Assembly: GCF_001553545.1 (NCBI RefSeq)
Contig: NZ_CP014227.1
Span: forward strand, 2,532,501 to 2,596,500
Direction: 5' to 3'
Length of the DNA: 64,000 nt
Source of the DNA: Capnocytophaga haemolytica
GTDB lineage: Bacteria > Bacteroidota > Bacteroidia > Flavobacteriales > Flavobacteriaceae
Both the position numbers and the translations under genes were made by a program. The notes below the pieces were generated by a model that had not been told where the DNA came from, did not search any database, and worked only from the letters and a program-made list of their open reading frames with translations. This document shows, one piece after another, positions 63,127-64,000 of this stretch (position 1 is its first letter; each line of letters opens with the position of its first letter).

Positions 63127-64000
63127 TTACTTTGCAAAAGCGTGCTCGTATTTTTTAGTTTTATTCCAAGCACCTCGGGTAAAATCAGGTATTTCCACAG
63201 GGGCACTACCATTTTCAAGTGATATTTTTGACAGCGGGGCAATACAGCACCATTCCGCCATATCGTATACATCCATATCCAAAGGCAGCCCATTGCGCAA
63301 GCAATAGATCAGGCGATAGTCCATCACAAAGTCCATCCCGCCGTGCCCACCGACTTTCTTAGCTTGCTCTTCAAGTTCGCGATGGATGCGGTGTTTGTAT
63401 TTTTCCATCAAGGCTTGCTTCACCTGCTCAGGCACAAAGCTATGCGCTGAAAGATTTTCGTGGTTAGGCACCCCTATTGATTGAGCGTTTTCCGACTCAA
63501 TCAGGTAGCCTTCAACGGGGTATTTATTAGCAAAACCCTTAGTACCTGTAAGCTGATACATACGCGAGTACGGACGAGGTGTAAGCACATCGTGCTGAAT
63601 TTCGATCGTCTTACCCTTTTCAGTACGGATAAGAGTGGTGGTGTGATCGGCGTTTTTAAAGTCGGTAGCTTTTTTGCCTGTTACTTTTTCCCACACCTCA
63701 GGACCACGGAAAGGCTTAGTGTCGATAGAGACTAAATAGTTCATCTTATCGCCTCGGTGAATGTTGAGCGCCTGACACACAGGTCCTATACCGTGTGTTG
63801 GGTAGACATCGCCGCGGTTTTTAGCATTGTAATCCAAGCGCCAGTTGTGCCAATACTCTTTCCAAAACTCGTCGAGGTTGTGAATGTAAGCTCCTTCAGC
63901 GTGAACGATTTCACCAAAGACGCCCTGCTGTGCCATATTGAGCGTAGTAAGCTCAAAGAAGTCGTACACGCAATTTTCGAGCATCATACAGTGCAGGCGC
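63127..64000 (-). CDS. GH109-type alpha-N-acetylgalactosaminidase, partial (start outside window)
   Basis: The frame is open to the window edge; 290 C-terminal residues are visible. The sequence matches the NAD-dependent GH109 family within the Gfo/Idh/MocA fold: LHCMMLENCVYDFFELTTLNMAQQGVFGEIVHAEGAYIHNLDEFW, then RGDVYPTHGIGP, NIHRGDKMNYLVS and LIRTEKGKTIEIQHDVLTPRPYSRMYQ closely follow the Elizabethkingia enzyme that removes GalNAc from group A antigen, as I recall it. It would act on host glycans, consistent with an oral or mucosal niche. The signal and NAD-binding N-terminal half lies outside the window. A hairpin terminator follows the stop. Confidence 0.9.
   Translation of the reverse strand, partial: RLHCMMLENCVYDFFELTTLNMAQQGVFGEIVHAEGAYIHNLDEFWKEYWHNWRLDYNAKNRGDVYPTHGIGPVCQALNIHRGDKMNYLVSIDTKPFRGPEVWEKVTGKKATDFKNADHTTTLIRTEKGKTIEIQHDVLTPRPYSRMYQLTGTKGFANKYPVEGYLIESENAQSIGVPNHENLSAHSFVPEQVKQALMEKYKHRIHRELEEQAKKVGGHGGMDFVMDYRLIYCLRNGLPLDMDVYDMAEWCCIAPLSKISLENGSAPVEIPDFTRGAWNKTKKYEHAFAK

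Overview
The window looks like chromosomal DNA from a member of the Flavobacteriaceae, most likely Capnocytophaga or a close relative. The support is of several kinds. Promoters follow the Bacteroidetes TAnnTTTG pattern and Shine-Dalgarno sites are essentially absent. There is a giant type IX-secreted adhesin with SprB-like repeats and a gliding-type C-terminal sorting domain. Also present are gldE beside ssb and mutY, a TonB-dependent receptor locus with a DUF4876 lipoprotein and a DUF6850-type barrel, DUF5606, PepSY-like secreted proteins and a GH109 enzyme. The genus is an inference. I found no rRNA, tRNA, prophage, insertion sequence or CRISPR array.

Layout. 1-4.5 kb: two tandem paralogues of an uncharacterised family (DUF4299-like) downstream of sucA. 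4.8-20.8 kb: one 5,318-residue surface protein. 21.5-24.4 kb: gcvP. 24.7-29.8 kb: an operon of ABC-F ATPase, SGNH hydrolase and MBOAT acyltransferase. 30-38.3 kb: a long minus-strand run with an HI0933-type flavoprotein, four PepSY-like proteins bracketing a RelE/ParE-type toxin-antitoxin pair, lolD, an Smr protein, small proteins and pncB. 39-40.9 kb: the DUF177-rpmF pair, then DUF5606 and def. 41-46 kb: a YD-repeat-like lipoprotein, a large gene broken by an in-frame TAG, and an acyl-CoA carboxylase beta subunit. 46.3-54.4 kb: a surface-uptake locus with a HmuY-like remnant, a TonB-dependent receptor, two DUF4876 copies (the first broken by an in-frame TAA) and a DUF6850-type barrel. 54.4-64 kb: dps, a membrane/J-domain/LuxE-like trio, tatA, an M23 peptidase, a MerR regulator, glutaminase, gldE, ssb, mutY, a second tatA, and a GH109 gene running off the end.

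The most unusual content is between the genes. (1) A 15-unit array with a strict 41-42 nt period (50973-51590) lies between the two DUF4876 copies. Each unit joins a near-constant AT-rich segment to a palindrome; the palindrome's arms change from unit to unit but mostly stay complementary. (2) At least 17 sites carry degenerate tandem heptanucleotide (7-nt period) micro-arrays. Several run into gene ends, and one lies inside the ABC-F coding sequence. (3) At least five sites carry arrays with an 11-nt period, two of them sharing the same unit. I know of no described function for these in Bacteroidetes. The heptanucleotide arrays resemble, in form only, the STRR repeats of cyanobacteria. All periods were read by eye from the sequence.
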